From positions 1 to 64,000 of the forward strand of contig PWHR01000020.1 of the NCBI GenBank assembly GCA_003554965.1: a stretch of DNA of 64,000 bases, given 5' to 3'. The notes under the pieces are model-generated. The model saw only the letters and a list, made by a program, of their open reading frames with translations. It was not told the DNA's origin and made no database searches. This document shows, piece after piece, positions 24,488-37,730 of this stretch. Numbering within the stretch: position 1 is the stretch's first letter; the number at the start of each line of letters is the position of its first letter. The stretch is from Thermoplasmata archaeon (GTDB taxonomy: Archaea; Thermoplasmatota; Thermoplasmata; Halarchaeoplasmatales; Halarchaeoplasmataceae). The position numbers were made by a program, and so were the translations under genes.

Positions 24488-26431
24488 TCAACCCTCAAAA
24501 AACTTTTTGCATTCTTTTTTCAGATCATCAGAAGGCGAATAATCAAAGTCGTTCGGAAGATGTTCCTTATACCTGTTGTAATTGAACCTTTTGTCCATCA
24601 GCACTATCAAAGCTCTATCGTTTTTACTCCTGATGGGTCTTCCAGCTGCTTGAAGGACCCTGTTCAAGGCAGGATATATCCTAGCATATTTAAAACCCCT
24701 TTTTTCACCGAACTTTTCAGCGTAGTATTCCTCCAACGCCTCGAGCGTCAGAGTCGGAGGGGGGAAGGGTATACCAGCGATTATCACAGAGGAGAGTAAG
24801 TTATCTCTATAGTCTATACCTTCAGAAAGGCTTCCACCTTGAACTCCTAAGAGCAACTTATTCCTATTCTTTGTAAGACTCTCCACCAATTCTTTTTTCT
24901 CCTGCTTTGACTGTTCTCTCTCTTCTATCTTCATCTCTTTTTCAAGGTGCACCATACCTAATCTATCCACTATATGATTCATAAGAGAGTAAGAAGGGAA
25001 AAAGACCGCAGCGTTTCCAGGGGTATAGTTTGCTACGTCAGCGATGGAATTGGCATATGCCTGATACATGTTCAGACCTCTTTCCCTATATGCGGTGGTT
25101 ACGTGATCAACGCTGACTATCTTTCTGTTCTCCTCAGGAAAAGGAGAATCATATGTCTCTATATTGACCTCTTGTCTATCGATGCCCAACAGATCCGCGT
25201 ACATCTCCCCCGGGTGCAGGGTTCCGCTCATCATCACGGCGCTGTCGATTTTACTGAAAACTTCTTCACTGTATTTAGCCGGATCTAAAAGACCGATTCG
25301 GATCGAGCGCGGATCTTTTTGAATGGAACGAAAGACTTCTTTGCCCTCCTCTCCCCAAGTATCTAGAAAAGAATACACGTATAGAGGGGCTGTAGCCGAA
25401 GGATCCTTTTCAAGGATGTCCCTTGCAACGATATCTAAGTCCTCCAAAAGTTCTTCTAATGAACCGAACTGTGTTAAGCCGCCTTTAAGGGCCCTCTCGA
25501 TCTTTTCATCCAAAAATCCTCTTTCGATCCTTTTTTTCTTGTCGAGTTCCTCTTCTAGTTCCGAGGCCAATCGGCTCATAAAGCTGGCTAAAGGTGAAGA
25601 ATAGCCCTGGAGCAAGTTGAAAGCTTCTTCAAGCAGTCCTATCGAAAGTTCTTCCTCCAAGTTGGACCTGATCCTGTCAGGTAGATTATGAGCCTCATCC
25701 ACTATCAACAGAACATCTTCAAGTTCGATCTCAAGAAGTTCAAAAATCCTCTCTCTTATATTTGAGAATATATAATTGTAGTCACAAACTATAAGATCAC
25801 TGTCCTTTCCAGCGAGAAGAGCAGCTTTATGGGGGCAGACGTTCGCTGATCTACAGTAATCGACTATCTCAGAAACGTGGTTCGTCTCACCCCGTAACTT
25901 TTTCACCACCTTTGACATCTTTTTATTAAATAAGTTACACTTACTCTGTCCCCTCTCACTGCAGAACTCTTCAAAAACGGGATAAGGTAATCTAGATTCA
26001 TCTCTAGGACACATGTGTTTTTTCGAGATGACGTCAGTGGCGTTCACGGAAGAAGGCATCTTTTTTACCGTTTCGATGGCGATGTTGTGTTGAGATTGTT
26101 TGCTGGTCAGAAAGAAAACTTTTTGTCCTTCCTTCTTCGCTTTGACCGCCGCCGGTAGGACCGCTGCTGTTTTTCCTATACCGGTGGGGGCGTGGGCTAT
26201 CAGTATCTCCTTTTCTGCGAAGGAAGAAGAAGCGTCTTCTTTAAAATCTTTCTGCCCCTCTCTGATGTTATCGAATGGAAAGTAACGATCTTCAGTTCTC
26301 AAAGTTCCGTCCCCTTGTTGAACGGAAAAAGACTGATCTAAACTGCTCTGTTCTCTCTCACATTTTGGACAGTACCTCACTTCTTCCTTGATGCGTAGTA
26401 GAGTACCACATTCATCACAAAAGTCAGCCAT
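24488..26431 (-). CDS. XPD/Rad3-like superfamily 2 helicase with N-terminal zinc ribbon
   Basis: 647 residues. A zinc ribbon (CDECGTLL...YCPKCERE) comes first, followed by an XPD/DinG-type helicase: APTGIGKTAAVLPAA (Walker A), a cysteine-rich insert (MCPRDES, EEFCSERGQSKC, YCRSANVCPHKAA) where XPD places its iron-sulfur cluster, LLIVDEAHNLPDR (DEAH), SGTLHPGE, and the late motif RVLQAAGRPIRS. XPD-family enzymes unwind DNA 5'-3' in repair. The N-terminal zinc ribbon is an addition to the standard archaeal XPD. The gene is transcribed alone on the minus strand. Confidence 0.9.
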   Translation of the reverse strand: MADFCDECGTLLRIKEEVRYCPKCEREQSSLDQSFSVQQGDGTLRTEDRYFPFDNIREGQKDFKEDASSSFAEKEILIAHAPTGIGKTAAVLPAAVKAKKEGQKVFFLTSKQSQHNIAIETVKKMPSSVNATDVISKKHMCPRDESRLPYPVFEEFCSERGQSKCNLFNKKMSKVVKKLRGETNHVSEIVDYCRSANVCPHKAALLAGKDSDLIVCDYNYIFSNIRERIFELLEIELEDVLLIVDEAHNLPDRIRSNLEEELSIGLLEEAFNLLQGYSSPLASFMSRLASELEEELDKKKRIERGFLDEKIERALKGGLTQFGSLEELLEDLDIVARDILEKDPSATAPLYVYSFLDTWGEEGKEVFRSIQKDPRSIRIGLLDPAKYSEEVFSKIDSAVMMSGTLHPGEMYADLLGIDRQEVNIETYDSPFPEENRKIVSVDHVTTAYRERGLNMYQAYANSIADVANYTPGNAAVFFPSYSLMNHIVDRLGMVHLEKEMKIEEREQSKQEKKELVESLTKNRNKLLLGVQGGSLSEGIDYRDNLLSSVIIAGIPFPPPTLTLEALEEYYAEKFGEKRGFKYARIYPALNRVLQAAGRPIRSKNDRALIVLMDKRFNYNRYKEHLPNDFDYSPSDDLKKECKKFFEG

Positions 26432-26542
26432 CTTTCTTTCTTACAAGAGATCCACCTATAACCTTTTCGATATGATACGAAGAACGATGAGTAAAAAACC
26501 ATAAATAAACAAAATAACATCGCAGGAGTACGAGGTATAAAC

Positions 26543-26734
26543 ATGGAGTGCAGCAAAGAAGAAAATCTCGAGGAATGCAACTGTACTTACCCAAGTTGTC
26601 CTAGAAAAGGAGTGTGTTGTGAGTGTATACAGTACCATCTCAAACAGGATCAGCTACCGGCCTGTGCTTTTCCTGAAGATGCCGAAAGCACTTACGATCG
26701 CTCGTTCGATAAATTCATCGAGGTACACAGCTGA
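26543..26734 (+). CDS. DUF6485-like small cysteine-rich protein
   Basis: 63 residues with eight cysteines: NLEECNCTYPSCPRKGVCCE then CIQYH and LPACAFPED. This pattern matches DUF6485, a small family of unknown function whose cysteines probably bind metal. Its TGA overlaps the ATG of the MBL hydrolase by one base. AACCATAAATAAAC about 35 bases upstream is a promoter candidate. Confidence 0.8.
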   Translation: MECSKEENLEECNCTYPSCPRKGVCCECIQYHLKQDQLPACAFPEDAESTYDRSFDKFIEVHS

Positions 26735-27360
26735 TGTCTAAAATCGAAGTCCATAGTTTGGTAGGAAGAGGTTACTCTTCCAACGTTTTCCTGGTCAAAG
26801 CGGAGGATGATTTTTTGATAGACGCGGGTTTGGACATCTCAAACGAAGTGATCGATACAGCTGAGAAATCAGGATTAGATGTAGACAGGATAATATTGAC
26901 CCACCGCCATGCGGATCATGTCGGGGACGCGGAAGTACTATCAGAAGAATTGGAGGCTCCACTTTTTGCTCCAGAAAAAGAAGCCGATGCATTAAGAGGA
27001 GGAGACGACAGAACCATCATGGGGAGCAACTTCGGTAAGAAAATCCCACCTCTTGAAGTTGAGGATCTGGAAAAAAATTACTCTGGATTTAGGATCATAA
27101 ATACTCCAGGACATACTGCAGGCAGTATCTGTCTTTACCATCCCGATGAAAAAATATTGTTCTCGGGTGACACCGTCTTCTCACAGGGTAGTGTTGGGCG
27201 GACCGATCTCCCTACTGGAGATCGGGAAGAGCTCAAAAAATCCGTAAAAAGATTATCAGAGTTAGATGTAAGATCACTCTATCCAGGACACATGTCACCT
27301 GTGGAAAATGATGGGGATCACCATATAGAAAGAGCATTAAAACACCTGAGATTTCTTTGA
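26734..27360 (+). CDS. MBL-fold metallohydrolase (glyoxalase II-like)
   Basis: 208 residues with the metallo-beta-lactamase ligands LTHRHADHVGD (HxHxDH), INTPGHTAGSICLY, FSGDTVFSQG and a final YPGHMSPV. The fold binds two metal ions and hydrolyses thioesters or other esters. It is translationally coupled to the DUF6485 gene and 9 bases from tsaC. The exact substrate cannot be read. Confidence 0.88.
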   Translation: MSKIEVHSLVGRGYSSNVFLVKAEDDFLIDAGLDISNEVIDTAEKSGLDVDRIILTHRHADHVGDAEVLSEELEAPLFAPEKEADALRGGDDRTIMGSNFGKKIPPLEVEDLEKNYSGFRIINTPGHTAGSICLYHPDEKILFSGDTVFSQGSVGRTDLPTGDREELKKSVKRLSELDVRSLYPGHMSPVENDGDHHIERALKHLRFL

Positions 27361-27369
27361 AGTGGTAAC

Positions 27370-27975
27370 ATGATGGAATTCAAATGCGATAAAAAAAAGT
27401 GTGACGAGGAATGTTCTCCTTACCTGACCTCAACAGTTAAGGAGGTGCTTAAGAACGGAGATCTCATAGTTTATCCTACAGAGACTCTCTACGGTATAGG
27501 TGGGGATCCTTTCTTGGAAGGTATGAAGGAGAAGATCATACATGTTAAGGAAGCTCCTTCCGATAAAAAGATATCTATAGCCTATAAAGATCTAGAGCAC
27601 GCTTCTGAATTTGTTGATATACCGGAATTGGGCTGGACGCTCGGGAAAGAATTCCTGCCTGGGCCATTATGTATCGTTGTTGAAACTCCTGAGGGTACTG
27701 AAGGGATCAGAGTGCCTGATCATCCTTTGGTAAAAAATATAATCGACGATTATGGGCCCATAACTTCTACTAGTGCAAATCTCCACGGTAGTCCTGGTCC
27801 AGTACAAATCGATACAGCAAAGATACAGTTAGGCGGTAAGATAAGACTTTACGTCAACTGTGGAGATTGCGAATATGGGCAAGGGAGTACGGTGGTGAAG
27901 GTCACCGACAACGACTATGAGATGTGGAGAGAAGGACCAATATCAGAAGAAATGATCGGTGATATAATTGCTTAA
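27370..27975 (+). CDS. Threonylcarbamoyl-AMP synthase (Sua5/YrdC/TsaC family)
   Basis: 201 residues. GDLIVYPTETLYGIGGDPF is the YrdC signature, with the KxR-like substrate region SDKKISI, LPGPLCIVVETPE, GIRVPDHPL and ITSTSANLHGSP. The enzyme makes threonylcarbamoyl-AMP from threonine, bicarbonate and ATP for the t6A modification of tRNA. It lacks the C-terminal Sua5 domain of the longest archaeal forms. An N-terminal cysteine-rich start (CDKKKCDEEC) is unusual. The stop overlaps the TTG of map by 8 bases. Confidence 0.9.
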   Translation: MMEFKCDKKKCDEECSPYLTSTVKEVLKNGDLIVYPTETLYGIGGDPFLEGMKEKIIHVKEAPSDKKISIAYKDLEHASEFVDIPELGWTLGKEFLPGPLCIVVETPEGTEGIRVPDHPLVKNIIDDYGPITSTSANLHGSPGPVQIDTAKIQLGGKIRLYVNCGDCEYGQGSTVVKVTDNDYEMWREGPISEEMIGDIIA

Positions 27976-28858
27976 GTCCGATGAGATAAAAAAACTTAGA
28001 AAGGCGGGTATAATCGCAAGGAGATCACTCCACAAAGCGAAAGAAGTATGTGGGGAAGGCGTATCTTATCTTGAAGTGGCTGAAGAGGCAGAAAAAGTTA
28101 TATTCGACCATGGTGCAAAACCCGCATTTCCAATGAATATAAGCGTCAATTCAGTGGGAGCTCATTATACTCCGATCGAGAACGATGATAAAGTTTTCAA
28201 AAAGGGAGATCTGGTCAAGCTTGACATTGGATGTCATGTAGACGGTTATATTGCTGATAATGCACTGACGATAGAGATAGGTACGTCTCGCCACACTTCT
28301 TTGATAAAAGCTGCCGAAGAAGCATTAGCTGTAGCGATAAAAACCATAAGACCCGGTATCAGAACCAAAGATATCGGGAAGAACATAGAAAACATGATAG
28401 AGAGTAGAGGATTCAAACCGATCTCAAACCTTACAGGCCACGAGCTGAAAAGACACGTTCTTCACGCTGGGACCTCTATCCCGAACGTTTCCAAGGGCTG
28501 GACAAAGATAAAAAAAGGTATGGTCCTTGCGATAGAACCATTCGCAACCGATGGTGGTGGAAAAGTCAAAGAGGATCAACCGGGAGATATATATAAATTG
28601 GAGCATAAGCGTAACTTGAAGAGAGAAGATCTCGAGTTTTATGAATGGATTGAAAATAAATACGGCACACTTCCTTTCGCTGCTAGATGGTGTGAAGATT
28701 ATGGAGACGGTCACGAAAAACTGCTACGACGTTTGCGGCGTTTTGGTTCAGCGATGAATTATCCAGTACTCGTTGAAAAAAAACAGGGATTGGTAAGCCA
28801 AAGCGAACATACCGTTATAGTCACTTCGAAGGGCTGCAAAGTTACTACAAAATCGTGA
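27968..28858 (+). CDS. map: Methionine aminopeptidase, type II (archaeal)
   Basis: 296 residues. The metal ligands are in KLDIGCHVDGYIADNALTIE (Asp pair), NLTGHELKRHVLHAG (His), VLAIEPFATDGGG (Glu) and the last SEHTVIV (Glu). The helical insertion between these last two blocks marks type II. It removes the initiator methionine. The start is a TTG inside the end of tsaC. Co-location with tsaC is a housekeeping translation operon. Confidence 0.95.
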   Translation: MLKSDEIKKLRKAGIIARRSLHKAKEVCGEGVSYLEVAEEAEKVIFDHGAKPAFPMNISVNSVGAHYTPIENDDKVFKKGDLVKLDIGCHVDGYIADNALTIEIGTSRHTSLIKAAEEALAVAIKTIRPGIRTKDIGKNIENMIESRGFKPISNLTGHELKRHVLHAGTSIPNVSKGWTKIKKGMVLAIEPFATDGGGKVKEDQPGDIYKLEHKRNLKREDLEFYEWIENKYGTLPFAARWCEDYGDGHEKLLRRLRRFGSAMNYPVLVEKKQGLVSQSEHTVIVTSKGCKVTTKS

Positions 28859-28931
28859 GCAGTCACAAGGTTTAATAAATGCAATCTACTTTCCTATTAA
28901 AAAGAGCGGAACAAAAGAGGAGGAGATCGAT

Positions 28932-30476
28932 TTGTCCCCTGATGATGGCGTATTAGATGAGATAGACTCTAGTCTTGTAACTCTAAAAGAGAAGGCGGAA
29001 GAGTTGAAGGAGAAAAAACAGGAACTACTAGATCTTGAAGAAGAATTAGAGATGAAGGAGGAGGACCTGAAGACCGAAAAAAGACAACTTTTAGAAAAAT
29101 CAGAGGTTTTAGACGAAAGAGAGATAGAGCTTGAAGAGTGGGAGAGAAAATTAAATGATAAAGAAGAGGGATTAGAAGAAAAAGAATTTGAACTAGAAGA
29201 AAAGGAAGAGGGCTTGAAAGATAGTGAACAAGCGGTCCAGATAGAAAAAGATAATATCAAGACTGCAAAAGAGGAATTATCTGAGGAAAGGAAAGAATTA
29301 GAAGAACAAAAAGAGGAACTACAAGAGGCTGAGAGAGACATAGAAAAGAAAAAAGAAATATTGGAAGAAAAAGAAGAAGATTTAGATGATAGGATCAAAG
29401 ATGTCGAAGAGAGAGAACAAGAGATAAAAGAAAAAGAAAAGAGGTTGGATGAGAAGGGAGAAGAACTCGAAGATAAAGAAGAAGACCTGGAATCTAAAGA
29501 GAGTCAGCTCGACAAAAGAGATGCTGAGTTGGATAAAAAAGAAGAAGAGTTGCAAAAATTGAAATCTGATTTGAAAGAGAGAGAAGAGGTGATAGAGGAA
29601 ACTCTTAAAAATACGATAGAGAAGATAAAACGATTCCAGGAAGAAGAGACGATTAAGAGCGAGAAAGAGAAAAAAGAAACTGGTCTAGAAGAAAAAGAAG
29701 AAGTCGGAAAAGAAGTGGAAAGGGAAGAGAGAATTGAAGAAGAGACGGTAGAGAGTGAAGAAGAAAGTGAAGTGGAGAAGAAAGAGATAGTAGAAGAAAG
29801 GATGGACGAACGGTGGAAAGAGATAGAACAAAGGCTAGAAGAAATACATAGGAAGAGATCCACCCTTCAAGAATTTGATCTGGTTTCGGATGAATTAGAA
29901 AGGTCGATCCATCGAGCAGAAGATGCTAAAGAGAATAAAAATTATCAGCAGGCCCTTGAGCTGTTAGACCAGAGTTCAAAGATCGCAGAGAACTTATTAT
30001 CTGATATGAAAACCTCAGATGAGGAAAAAGACGATTATGCATTCTTGTGTCCTGAGTGTGAGAGCGAGATAGAGGAAGATGCCATAGAATGTCCTAACTG
30101 TGGAGTCATCTTCGAAGAAGAAGAGGAAAAAGAAGAGATGGATGAAGAACTTATCGAAGCGAAGGAAAGAATTTCAGAAGAGTTGAAAGGATTGAAGATA
30201 AAATCAAAAGTGAAAAAAGTGGTCAAATTGGTCATAGATGAGACCGATGGTAAGATCGAAGTTCAACTCCACCCTAAGAAGACCTTCGGAAAGATACCTC
30301 CCTTCAAAAGTAAAAGATCTCAAAGAGAGATAGAGTATTACTTCCTGTCCATAGATCCTATCGATTACTCGATGGAGGATATAGAAAAGAAATTGAGGAA
30401 GTTCGAAGATAATTACAAACGAAAATGGAAGATGGATAAGGAAAAGAAGAAAGATATGAAGAAAAGAAGAAGATGA
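28932..30476 (+). CDS. Coiled-coil protein with C-terminal zinc ribbon
   Basis: 514 residues. The first 290 are a nearly unbroken Glu/Lys coiled coil. A helical hairpin like those in the 1146-residue protein follows (HRAEDAKENKNYQQALELLD), then a zinc ribbon (CPECESEIEEDAIECPNCGV) and a basic globular tail. GGAGGAG lies just before the TTG at 28932, which sets the start. The shared parts with the 15.7-kb gene suggest the same scaffold-type system. I do not recognise a characterised homologue. Confidence 0.7.
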   Translation: MSPDDGVLDEIDSSLVTLKEKAEELKEKKQELLDLEEELEMKEEDLKTEKRQLLEKSEVLDEREIELEEWERKLNDKEEGLEEKEFELEEKEEGLKDSEQAVQIEKDNIKTAKEELSEERKELEEQKEELQEAERDIEKKKEILEEKEEDLDDRIKDVEEREQEIKEKEKRLDEKGEELEDKEEDLESKESQLDKRDAELDKKEEELQKLKSDLKEREEVIEETLKNTIEKIKRFQEEETIKSEKEKKETGLEEKEEVGKEVEREERIEEETVESEEESEVEKKEIVEERMDERWKEIEQRLEEIHRKRSTLQEFDLVSDELERSIHRAEDAKENKNYQQALELLDQSSKIAENLLSDMKTSDEEKDDYAFLCPECESEIEEDAIECPNCGVIFEEEEEKEEMDEELIEAKERISEELKGLKIKSKVKKVVKLVIDETDGKIEVQLHPKKTFGKIPPFKSKRSQREIEYYFLSIDPIDYSMEDIEKKLRKFEDNYKRKWKMDKEKKKDMKKRRR

Positions 30477-30560
30477 TTTTACAAACTGGGTTTGGATAGA
30501 TCCGGCTTGTATCCTTCTCACAAAAATGTTAAATTTGACCGAACACTTTTTAGAAACATG

Positions 30561-34302
<3,742 letters not shown>

Positions 34303-34324
34303 ACAGGTTCTCCTATCCTTTCTC

Positions 34325-34876
34325 CTAAATCCTGTATCGTATCTCTTCAGGGAGTTTTATATCCTCTCCCTCATCTGAATAGACCTGAAGAACGTTGTAG
34401 ATATCCGGTTTATAACATATCTCCTTCTCTATATCACACCTTTTCTTCAGAAGATTGCCAACCCTTAACACGTCAGCTTCATCTAGGTAGTTAGGTGTAT
34501 AGACCCGGATCGTATGTTCCTCAAGATCCCTTTTCTCACGTATCCAGTCGGTAGTTACTTGTCCTCCCCATATCTTGTATTCAGAGATAAGTTCCTTTAT
34601 CTTCATCCAAACTTCATCGACTTTATCTGGACAAACGAATAGTTCCCATTTTCCACTGAGATAACCATCTTCAACTGCTCTTTTATCTATCTTTTTCACC
34701 TTTGGATCCCTATCCGAATTCTGATCAGGTTCGAATCTGACTTTTTCTGGATCTTGTACTTGATTTTTTTCTAGATATTCTTCAAGCCTTTCTCCGCTTT
34801 TTTTTAAACCATTCATTATCCATTCTCTCCCCTCTGTGTCGGAGGGTAAGGCATCATCAATGTTACTTTCTGTCAT
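34325..34876 (-). CDS. DUF1917/Bles03-like protein
   Basis: 183 residues. LSGKWELFVCPDKVDEVWMKI, an IWGGQVTTDW segment, and TIRVYTPNYLDEADVLRVGNLL plus YKPDIYNVLQVY follow the pattern of the DUF1917/Bles03 family, sometimes annotated as putative phosphothreonine lyase. Known members bind phosphate-like ligands; a reaction is not established. It converges with ligA, ending 22 bases from it. Assignment is by pattern only. Confidence 0.6.
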   Translation of the reverse strand: MTESNIDDALPSDTEGREWIMNGLKKSGERLEEYLEKNQVQDPEKVRFEPDQNSDRDPKVKKIDKRAVEDGYLSGKWELFVCPDKVDEVWMKIKELISEYKIWGGQVTTDWIREKRDLEEHTIRVYTPNYLDEADVLRVGNLLKKRCDIEKEICYKPDIYNVLQVYSDEGEDIKLPEEIRYRI

Positions 34877-34978
34877 ATGCGATTAATTACATCTAGAAGT
34901 GAAGTAATAAATCTTTCTTCGGGAAGAGTTGGAAAGAAAAGAAGAAAAGTGTTTTCCTCGATGGGGTTATTCCTTGCC

Positions 34979-35266
34979 TTATTCTTCCATCTTAGTTACA
35001 AGTTCATCAATGTCCATTGCCGGAAGAGTGACCGTTTCTATCGATCCTCTAGAGGCTACTTCTGTTACCGTTTTATATATATCAGCTTGGGATGGGGCAT
35101 CTACGATGGTTATGAAGTCGTACTGCCCTAACATCGCATACTGCTCGACTACATCGGCTCCTTTAGCCTCTAGTTCTTGGTTTACTTCTTTTATCCTCTC
35201 TGGTCTTTCCATTATGGTCTTTCTTCCCTCGTCAGTCAATTTAGACAATATCACATACTTACTCAT
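34979..35266 (-). CDS. GYD domain protein
   Basis: 95 residues with a ferredoxin-like small domain: KYVILSKLTDEGRKTIMERP, MLGQYDFITIVDAP and TVTEVASRGSIETVTLPAM. The GYD motif is the LGQYDF segment. Function is unknown; the family may form dimers that bind ligands. The track's longer start is not supported; MSKYVIL at 35266 follows a GAGGGAAAA ribosome-site-like stretch on the minus strand. Confidence 0.82.
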   Translation of the reverse strand: MSKYVILSKLTDEGRKTIMERPERIKEVNQELEAKGADVVEQYAMLGQYDFITIVDAPSQADIYKTVTEVASRGSIETVTLPAMDIDELVTKMEE

Positions 35267-35330
35267 TTTTTCCCTCGCTTTAATGAATGTTAAAATCGTA
35301 TATAAGCATTTTTGATTTTCTCTTATACTC

Positions 35331-37583
35331 TCAATATTTTTTGAAGTCTTTCTCTTCTCCTTCATCCCACCACTCATCGAACTCTTCCTGAGATATTTCT
35401 TCGTAATGTTCTTCAATCAATTCTTCCTCTTCTTCGATCGGAATTTCAGATTTTCCAAGATTTTGGAAAATATTAAAAAATGCCAATAATCCCAGCACCA
35501 TCACCACTACAGAGGATATCACTAATGGCCATACCCATCTCGTGAACACCCATCTACTTCGTTCCTCCTCCATCTCAATCGGGCCGATATTTTTTTCCCT
35601 ACTAGGATCTAAATCCACTTCGATTTCTTTTTCAACGTATCCTTCTTTTCTAAACAGCAATTTTTCCACCTGAGAATCGATTATCAAAGTAAAGTTCCCT
35701 TCTTCATCTGACCTTACCCGAGTATAATTTCCAAAGGAATCATCAGATTGGACGATCACGTCAGATAGCGGTTCATCGTCTGTTGAGTATATTTGACCAC
35801 GAACAGTAGTCTCGGACGTAGTTATCAAAACCCTGCGTTCCTCTAGTCTATTCATTGCAAAGTCCTTCCCCGTAATTAGTACCTCGTAGCTTTCCCCATA
35901 ACTAAAATTCTCTTCAGGTATAAATCGATATATTGTTCCCTGTCCTACGACCTCACCATCCACCCCTTCTATCTCGATATCTACACTATCCTCCATCATC
36001 TCCTCTGAAAATGAGACGATTATGTTGGAATCTACTGGGACTCCTTCACCTCTTGGATAGAAATCTTCGATTTCTGGTGGGGTACCATCTGGAACTGCTT
36101 CATAATTCTTACTGACTACGCTTACGTTTTCATCGTTAGATGCCTGAAAAGAATAAATATATTCTTCTTGATTGGTCACATTTTCATCCTCCATCCCTCT
36201 GACCCCGGCTTCCACCTGTTCATAAAGGGATAGATTCCCTTCATCCTCTCCTCTATAGATATATATATGTGAAAAAGGTTCAAAAAGTGAGTACCTAGGC
36301 TCTGTCCAGTTTAATATCACTTTTCCATCTCTAGGTTGAACTGATATATTTTCTGGTGGTCCGATCAATGAGGAAAGAGGATGATTATCATATATACTAT
36401 CTCCTTCAATTTCATACGGCTCATCGATTATGCCATCTCTGTTTTCGTCAGTTCCTGTATGAGGGGCCCAATGATTACCTAAATCATCTTCAGAATACCA
36501 TCGGTTCTGTAATAAATAATTGTCATCTCTAGCCTGAGAAGGACGTTTTTCAGTATAAAAAAGTCTATCGGCGTTGTTGTATCTAAACGAATTGAGGTAG
36601 ATATGGTTATGAGCGGAGTCTTCATCTACTCTGATTCCGTATGCAGAGGAATCTTTTATCAGATTATTAGTTATGTTGTTATAATTGCTGTCCTCGATGA
36701 GAATACCGTATCCTAAGTTCGATTTGATCGTGTTCGAGCAGATACGTATCTCTTCATTTTCTCTAAGATGGATACCTTTCAGATTCTGTCCCTCTATGAC
36801 GGAATCTTTGAGAGTGATATTATCGGAATGAGCTAAAGTTATCCCAACGCTCCCTAAATCGATCTCAATCCCTTCTATATCAACCCCAGTCGAATTAACT
36901 ATCATCAATTGTCCTAGATTTTCATTCTTGATATTTTGCTCTCTTGAATCTGTGATATATCTTATGGGATTTCCGCTAACCGTATTATTTGTAGAGATGA
37001 TCTGATTGGCCAAGGTATTTTTATCCCCCTCTAAGATGAAACCATTGTTCAGGAATGTGTTATCATAAAAAGTGTTGTTGGGACTGTCTTCCTTGATCTG
37101 CATACCAATCTCCAGCCCCTCCATGATGTTGTTAGAAACAAAGGAGTTATTTCTTGCGGCTTCTAATTGTATTCCCGTCTCAGCATCTTTTATCTCATTA
37201 TTTTCCATGGTAAAGTTGGATACTTGGGAAATTCTAACTCCTATCCTAGTAGAATTTTGTATCTCACAATTCCTAACTATAAAATGCATATCAGTGTTTG
37301 ATAAATACAGACTATATTGCTCTCCTTTTCCATCTATTATTTGGCCAGAGAGAACGTAAGGATTCTCTTGGGTGCCGTTCCCTTCTAATTCATGTATTTT
37401 AGCGAATCTTTTGAGTTCAGTATTATTACCAATCTCAATATTTTCAAGAGGTTTATCTTCTAAAAAATTCTCTTTAAGAGTGTCTCCTCTACCGTTGAAA
37501 GGTAAACTCATCAGTGTACTCGTAACGATGAGCATGAGGATTATTATCGCCATAATAAATTTCTTCACCATCTCTTCCGACAT
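35331..37583 (-). CDS. Cell-surface parallel beta-helix protein (NosD-like) with Ig-like domains
   Basis: 750 residues. An N-terminal signal segment (FIMAIIILMLIVTSTLMS) leads into right-handed beta-helix repeats with N-rich turns (EDSPNNTFYDNTFLNNG, SNYNNITNNLIKDSS, NHIYLNSFRYNNADRLFYT). A fibronectin-type III-like segment, a bacterial Ig-like block (DSNIIVSFSEEMMEDSVDIE) and a carboxypeptidase-regulatory-like domain (VRGQIYSTDDEPLSDVIVQS) follow. A C-terminal helix (WVWPLVISSVVVMVLGLLAFF) anchors it, leaving an acidic cytoplasmic tail. Many N-x-S/T sequons suggest glycosylation. It may bind surface polysaccharide. Confidence 0.85.
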   Translation of the reverse strand: MSEEMVKKFIMAIIILMLIVTSTLMSLPFNGRGDTLKENFLEDKPLENIEIGNNTELKRFAKIHELEGNGTQENPYVLSGQIIDGKGEQYSLYLSNTDMHFIVRNCEIQNSTRIGVRISQVSNFTMENNEIKDAETGIQLEAARNNSFVSNNIMEGLEIGMQIKEDSPNNTFYDNTFLNNGFILEGDKNTLANQIISTNNTVSGNPIRYITDSREQNIKNENLGQLMIVNSTGVDIEGIEIDLGSVGITLAHSDNITLKDSVIEGQNLKGIHLRENEEIRICSNTIKSNLGYGILIEDSNYNNITNNLIKDSSAYGIRVDEDSAHNHIYLNSFRYNNADRLFYTEKRPSQARDDNYLLQNRWYSEDDLGNHWAPHTGTDENRDGIIDEPYEIEGDSIYDNHPLSSLIGPPENISVQPRDGKVILNWTEPRYSLFEPFSHIYIYRGEDEGNLSLYEQVEAGVRGMEDENVTNQEEYIYSFQASNDENVSVVSKNYEAVPDGTPPEIEDFYPRGEGVPVDSNIIVSFSEEMMEDSVDIEIEGVDGEVVGQGTIYRFIPEENFSYGESYEVLITGKDFAMNRLEERRVLITTSETTVRGQIYSTDDEPLSDVIVQSDDSFGNYTRVRSDEEGNFTLIIDSQVEKLLFRKEGYVEKEIEVDLDPSREKNIGPIEMEEERSRWVFTRWVWPLVISSVVVMVLGLLAFFNIFQNLGKSEIPIEEEEELIEEHYEEISQEEFDEWWDEGEEKDFKKY

Positions 37584-37730
37584 TCATATTATAAATACAT
37601 AGACAAATACTTTAACTTTACTAAGGTTATCTTCTCGTAAAACGATATAACTATTATGTTCCGACCGAAAGATAATAAAACCGCTACTCTAATTATACTG
37701 TCACAATTCCAAATAAGGTGGTAGAAGAAG

